This document shows, piece after piece, positions 5,793-8,269 of a stretch of 8,269 nt of DNA. Positions within the stretch are counted from its first letter, which is position 1. Each line of letters begins with the position of its first letter. The notes beneath the pieces are model-generated. The model did not search any database and was not told where the DNA came from. It saw only the letters and a program-made list of their open reading frames with translations. The position numbers and the translations under genes are program-made. The stretch spans positions 1-8,269 of the forward strand of contig CADCRC010000123.1 in assembly GCA_902803795.1 (NCBI GenBank). Reading direction: 5' to 3'. Source of the stretch: an uncultured Erysipelotrichaceae bacterium (GTDB lineage Bacteria > Bacillota_I > Bacilli_A > RF39 > UBA660).

Positions 5793-6560
5793 TTATACTT
5801 GTCTTGCTTCTATTTCTGCCATCTTATCAAGTACTTCTGCTGCGTTTTCTTCATTAATTTCACTATATCCAAGTTCTTTTAATGCTTGTATTTTATTTGT
5901 ATTTAGTTCTTCAGTTCTGCTTAATTTTTCTTCTTTTTTTTGACTTATATATTCTTCAAATCTTTTATGTAATACTGTAAGTTTTGATTTAGATGCTCCT
6001 CCAGTATTATATAGATTCATTGCTGAATATAATATACTTTCAAATATATATTGTTTGTCTTTACTATATATAAACTCCAATGGATCTGTAAAACATAGTG
6101 ATTTTGATACATATGCTAGAATATATTTAAGTGTTGGCATAACTTCCATTGATTGTATATAATAATATAGATATACATATGTTTCATATGTTTCTTGTGA
6201 ATTTTCTTTTTCTAAATTGTCTTTCATTATTGTTATTATATTTGTTATTAAATCTTGTTGTTTTTTAGTTAGACCTTTTAAATCTGAGAATATTTCTTTT
6301 GGATTATTTTTTCTTATTACTTGGTTTAATCTTGCTTCTACCCCACTCGTATATTCTGCATCTATTTTTATGCTTTTAATATTTTCAAAATTATCCGTAT
6401 CTAAAAGTTCTAGTAACTTTGTAGCCTTTTCTTTTGGCCACTTGCTCCAATCATCTGATGACAAGTAATTGTATAACATTTGTCTTGATATACCTAGATA
6501 TTTTGATAATTTTACTTTACTTATTCCAAGTTCACTTAATAGGACATTTAACTCATTCAT
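5793..6560 (-). CDS. Helix-turn-helix protein, probable transcription regulator
   Basis: This 255-residue soluble protein has an N-terminal helix-turn-helix at about residues 10-35 (GISKVKLSKYLGISRQMLYNYL) of the Cro/XRE-like type, followed by a WSKWP linker. The rest, about residues 60-255, is a helical polar domain I do not recognise. It contains a Lys/Glu-rich segment near 205-225 that could be coiled coil, and a C-terminal helix ELGYSEINEENAAEVLDKM. There are no membrane segments. The start at 6560 is firm: AGGAGG (6570-6575) lies 9 bases upstream. Its promoter has a near-consensus -35 and -10, and palindromes overlap it, so self-regulation is plausible but unproven. It is monocistronic, with its own terminator, and divergent from the 28-codon membrane peptide gene. 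Confidence 0.8.
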   Translation of the reverse strand: MNELNVLLSELGISKVKLSKYLGISRQMLYNYLSSDDWSKWPKEKATKLLELLDTDNFENIKSIKIDAEYTSGVEARLNQVIRKNNPKEIFSDLKGLTKKQQDLITNIITIMKDNLEKENSQETYETYVYLYYYIQSMEVMPTLKYILAYVSKSLCFTDPLEFIYSKDKQYIFESILYSAMNLYNTGGASKSKLTVLHKRFEEYISQKKEEKLSRTEELNTNKIQALKELGYSEINEENAAEVLDKMAEIEARQV

Positions 6561-6581
6561 GTTTTCCTTCCTCCTATTTCA

Positions 6582-6610
6582 ATTATAGACAATTGTTTGT
6601 AAATAATCAA
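6582..6610 (-). promoter_or_regulatory. Promoter of the helix-turn-helix gene
   Basis: On the minus strand TTGATT (6610-6605), a 17-base spacer and TATAAT (6587-6582) match the xerD promoter in both boxes and spacing. The AGGAGG ribosome binding site follows within about 10 bases. Confidence 0.75.
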
Positions 6611-6624
6611 GTGTAAATTTTACA
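6589..6624. promoter_or_regulatory. Candidate operator palindromes over the HTH promoter
   Basis: TGTAAA-T-TTTACA (6612-6624) is a perfect 13-base palindrome just upstream of the -35 box. A further TGTAAA half site (6598-6603) and the palindrome ACAATTGT (6589-6596) lie inside the -35/-10 spacer. The placement is that of an operator, and the HTH protein encoded downstream is the obvious candidate ligand. AT-rich sequence produces such palindromes by chance, so this is suggestive only. Confidence 0.4.
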
Positions 6625-6677
6625 TTTTTTATACATCTTATATATTTTATATTGTTATAGATTAATTGTTTTTATTA

Positions 6678-6686
6678 TGCTATAAT
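6678..6686 (+). promoter_or_regulatory. Extended -10 promoter of the 28-codon gene
   Basis: TGC-TATAAT with no clear -35 box, about 23 bases before the TTG start and 11 bases before the GAGGTGAT ribosome binding site. It has the same architecture as the promoters at 348-356 and 1055-1063. Confidence 0.6.
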
Positions 6687-6708
6687 TGAGATAGTTGAGG
6701 TGATTATA

Positions 6709-6795
6709 TTGAATAAGAATGTAGTTAGAATTGTAGCTATAATATTGATTTTAGCTATGGTTGCTGGATTGTTTAGCATACTTCTATATTTATAG
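6709..6795 (+). CDS. 28-residue single-pass membrane peptide
   Basis: A TTG start at 6709 is preceded by GAGGTGAT (6697-6704). The run GGTGATTATAT is identical to that before xerD (3323-3333), which strongly supports translation. The product starts MNKNVVRIV and then consists of one hydrophobic helix ending LLYL, with positive charges only at the N-terminus (K3, R7), which predicts an inside N-terminus. The size, the basic start and the single helix recall Prli42/DUF4044-type tiny Bacillota membrane proteins (the former a stressosome anchor), but the match is by general pattern only. The stop TAG 6793-6795 directly abuts the stop of the convergent acyltransferase gene with no base between, and there is no terminator, so the transcripts probably overlap. 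Confidence 0.6.
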   Translation: MNKNVVRIVAIILILAMVAGLFSILLYL

Positions 6796-7467
6796 TTAGT
6801 ATGTTTTATTTTTCTTTTTATCTTGATTATGAGAGTTTATTTCTTCTTGTATAGTTCTTTTTGATATATATAGATTATTATTAATTAATCTGTTTATTTG
6901 TCTATATAAATATTTATTTGTTCTTTCTAGATTTTCATTTTTTGAGACTTTAAATGGTGTTCCAAATCTTATTATTAGATTCTTACTTCTAAATTTATAA
7001 TCTCCTGTTACACAACATGGAATTATTGTTGCATTTGTCTTTTGCGCCATTGATACTGTTCCAAATTTAAAATCTAATAATATTTTATCGTATGTTTTAT
7101 TTCTTGTTCCTTCAGGAAATATGCCTATTGCTCCATTATTATTTAAAATATTTATTGCTTTTTCTGTTGCATTTTTATCATGATTTTGTCTATCTACACT
7201 TATGCATCCTACTAATTTAAAGAACCATGCTAGATTGCCTTCAAAATATTCTTTTTTTGCCATATAATGTATTGGTCTTTTTGTTGACATAATTGCTAAA
7301 CATTGATCATATATATGCTTGTGATTGCATGCTATGATTATTGGTCCTTCTTTTGGTATTACCTTTTTATTAATTATTTTAGGATTATACCATAGTCTAA
7401 AAAGCACTCTCATAATTGGTGTTAGTATAATATAACCTAATTCATTTTGTCTTTTATCTTTTTTCAT
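6796..7467 (-). CDS. plsC: PlsC-type 1-acylglycerol-3-phosphate acyltransferase
   Basis: This 223-residue membrane-associated acyltransferase transfers an acyl group to lysophosphatidate or a related lysophospholipid. The four family motifs are in order: catalytic H49-x4-D54 (NHKHIYD), GCISVDR at 87-93, the glycerol-phosphate-binding FPEGTRN at 117-123 and IIPCCVTG at 148-155. The first 25 residues are hydrophobic and Arg-rich, consistent with membrane attachment. The C-terminus is Lys/Asn-rich. The start at 7467 has AGAGG (7479-7475) 7 bases upstream. The first 14 bases overlap the end of the acyl ligase gene, so translation is probably coupled. Together the pair resembles the two halves of Aas, which activates fatty acids and reacylates lysophospholipids. 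Lys-rich additions apart, the length is normal for the family. Confidence 0.88.
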   Translation of the reverse strand: MKKDKRQNELGYIILTPIMRVLFRLWYNPKIINKKVIPKEGPIIIACNHKHIYDQCLAIMSTKRPIHYMAKKEYFEGNLAWFFKLVGCISVDRQNHDKNATEKAINILNNNGAIGIFPEGTRNKTYDKILLDFKFGTVSMAQKTNATIIPCCVTGDYKFRSKNLIIRFGTPFKVSKNENLERTNKYLYRQINRLINNNLYISKRTIQEEINSHNQDKKKNKTY

Positions 7468-8269
7468 TTGTTTTCCTCTTATTATTTTCTTCTTGAAGTT
7501 TTCTAAAATCTACTTTTCCAACTATTGTTTTTGGTAATGATTTTCTAAATTCCCATTCTTTTGGTATTGAGTAAGATGCTAAGTTCTTCTTACATAGTTC
7601 TATTAATTCCTCTTTTACTTTTCTCTCATCAATAATACCTCTTTTTAGAGCAATATATGCCTTTGGGACTTCAACTTTATATGGATGTGGTATTCCTATT
7701 ACTGATGCATTTAATACCTGTGGGTGCTGTTCTAATACTTCTTCTATTTGAGATGGATATACATTATATCCTGATGTTACTATCATTCTTTTTATTCTTT
7801 GTTTGTAGAAAAAGAATCCGTCTTTATCCATATATCCTATATCACCTGTATGTAGCCATATGTTTCCATCTTTATGTAAGTGAAGTGCTCCATTTGTCTC
7901 ATTTTCGTTGTTAAAATATCCCATCATAATTGTTGGACCACATACGCATATTTCTCCATCTTCATTTATTTCTTGTTTTTCATCGCTTCCTATTTTAAAT
8001 ATTCCTAGATAATTTCCTGGCCAAGGTATTCCAATGCTTCCTGGTTTTGAAGCGTTTCTTAAATCAACACATACTGCAGCAACTGCTTCTGTCATTCCAT
8101 ATCCTTGAATCATATTTGTTTTTGCTCCATGTTGATGTAAAAAATCATTTATAATTTCAACTCTTTTTTTATTTAATGTATCTCCTCCAGATATTACATA
8201 TTTTAGTTTACTTAATGATACATTTTTCATTCTTTCATTTGTTGTTAGTGCTTCAAATAGTGTTGGTAC
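7454..8269 (-). CDS. AMP-forming acyl-CoA/ACP ligase, C-terminal part
   Basis: This is the C-terminal 271 residues of an adenylate-forming (ANL) ligase; the frame stays open to the right edge (starting VPTLFEAL), so the N-terminal half lies outside the window. The internal Met at 8230 is not the start. The visible motifs are SGGDTL, the AMP-binding YGMTEA, TGDIGYMDKDGF with the ribose-binding Asp, the hinge KRMIVTSGYNVYP, and the C-terminal catalytic Lys in PKTIVGK. The most likely role is ATP-dependent activation of a fatty acid to acyl-AMP and then to acyl-CoA or acyl-ACP. The downstream overlapping plsC-type gene supports a lipid substrate. Chain length cannot be told. It ends in a Lys/Arg/Asn-rich tail of about 12 residues. 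Confidence 0.88.
   Translation of the reverse strand, partial: VPTLFEALTTNERMKNVSLSKLKYVISGGDTLNKKRVEIINDFLHQHGAKTNMIQGYGMTEAVAAVCVDLRNASKPGSIGIPWPGNYLGIFKIGSDEKQEINEDGEICVCGPTIMMGYFNNENETNGALHLHKDGNIWLHTGDIGYMDKDGFFFYKQRIKRMIVTSGYNVYPSQIEEVLEQHPQVLNASVIGIPHPYKVEVPKAYIALKRGIIDERKVKEELIELCKKNLASYSIPKEWEFRKSLPKTIVGKVDFRKLQEENNKRKTNEKR

Noticed and set aside
6217..6616. Plus-strand frames opposite the helix-turn-helix gene
   Set aside because: Hydrophobic, Phe/Leu/Ser-rich shadows typical of the antisense of Lys/Asn/Glu-rich coding sequence; no start signals.
7657..7914. 85-codon plus-strand frame opposite the acyl ligase
   Set aside because: Antisense to conserved ligase motifs, with a hydrophobic shadow composition and no ribosome binding site.

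Overview
The window comes from a very AT-rich, low-GC Gram-positive genome, most likely an uncultured Bacillota/Bacilli lineage (inference). The reasons are the base composition, strong Shine-Dalgarno sites, sigma-A-type promoters with TATAAT boxes, and the adjacent xerD-deoB pair, which is an old Bacillota gene order. TGG is used for Trp and no intact gene reads through TGA, so the standard code applies.

Region 1 (1-2250) is a decaying accessory zone. After the tail of an upstream gene and a terminator it holds three separate fragments of the C-terminal metallo-beta-lactamase (MBL) domain of a ComEC/Rec2-type DNA-uptake protein (113-340, 819-1025, 1990-2202). Each fragment begins at or just before the same metal-binding HGD[FY][DN]H motif and joins it to a different part of the domain. 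Between them sit an intact HD-domain phosphohydrolase (377-790), an unrecognised 226-residue protein (1083-1763) and a 19-codon gene stump with its own promoter and ribosome binding site (1878-1937).

Region 2 (2250-5414) is housekeeping. folD (minus) is divergent from xerD-deoB (plus). FolD has the expected one-carbon catalytic residues and XerD has the complete tyrosine-recombinase set. The DeoB homologue keeps the metal ligands but has lost the TxTGH phosphoacceptor threonines and several other family motifs, so it may not be a normal phosphopentomutase.

Region 3 (5415-5792) has no gene. It contains three tandem inverted repeats with an ATATCCTTAT/ATAAGGATAT core, a CG-containing palindrome between the first two, GTTAAC repeats, and the terminator of the next gene.

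Region 4 (5793-8269) carries a helix-turn-helix protein (minus) with a strong promoter and palindromic operator candidates. Divergent from it is a 28-codon single-pass membrane peptide gene (plus). Last comes a translationally coupled lipid pair on the minus strand, an AMP-forming acyl ligase (cut by the window edge) followed by a PlsC-type acyltransferase. This pair resembles a split version of Aas and points to fatty-acid activation and incorporation into phospholipid.
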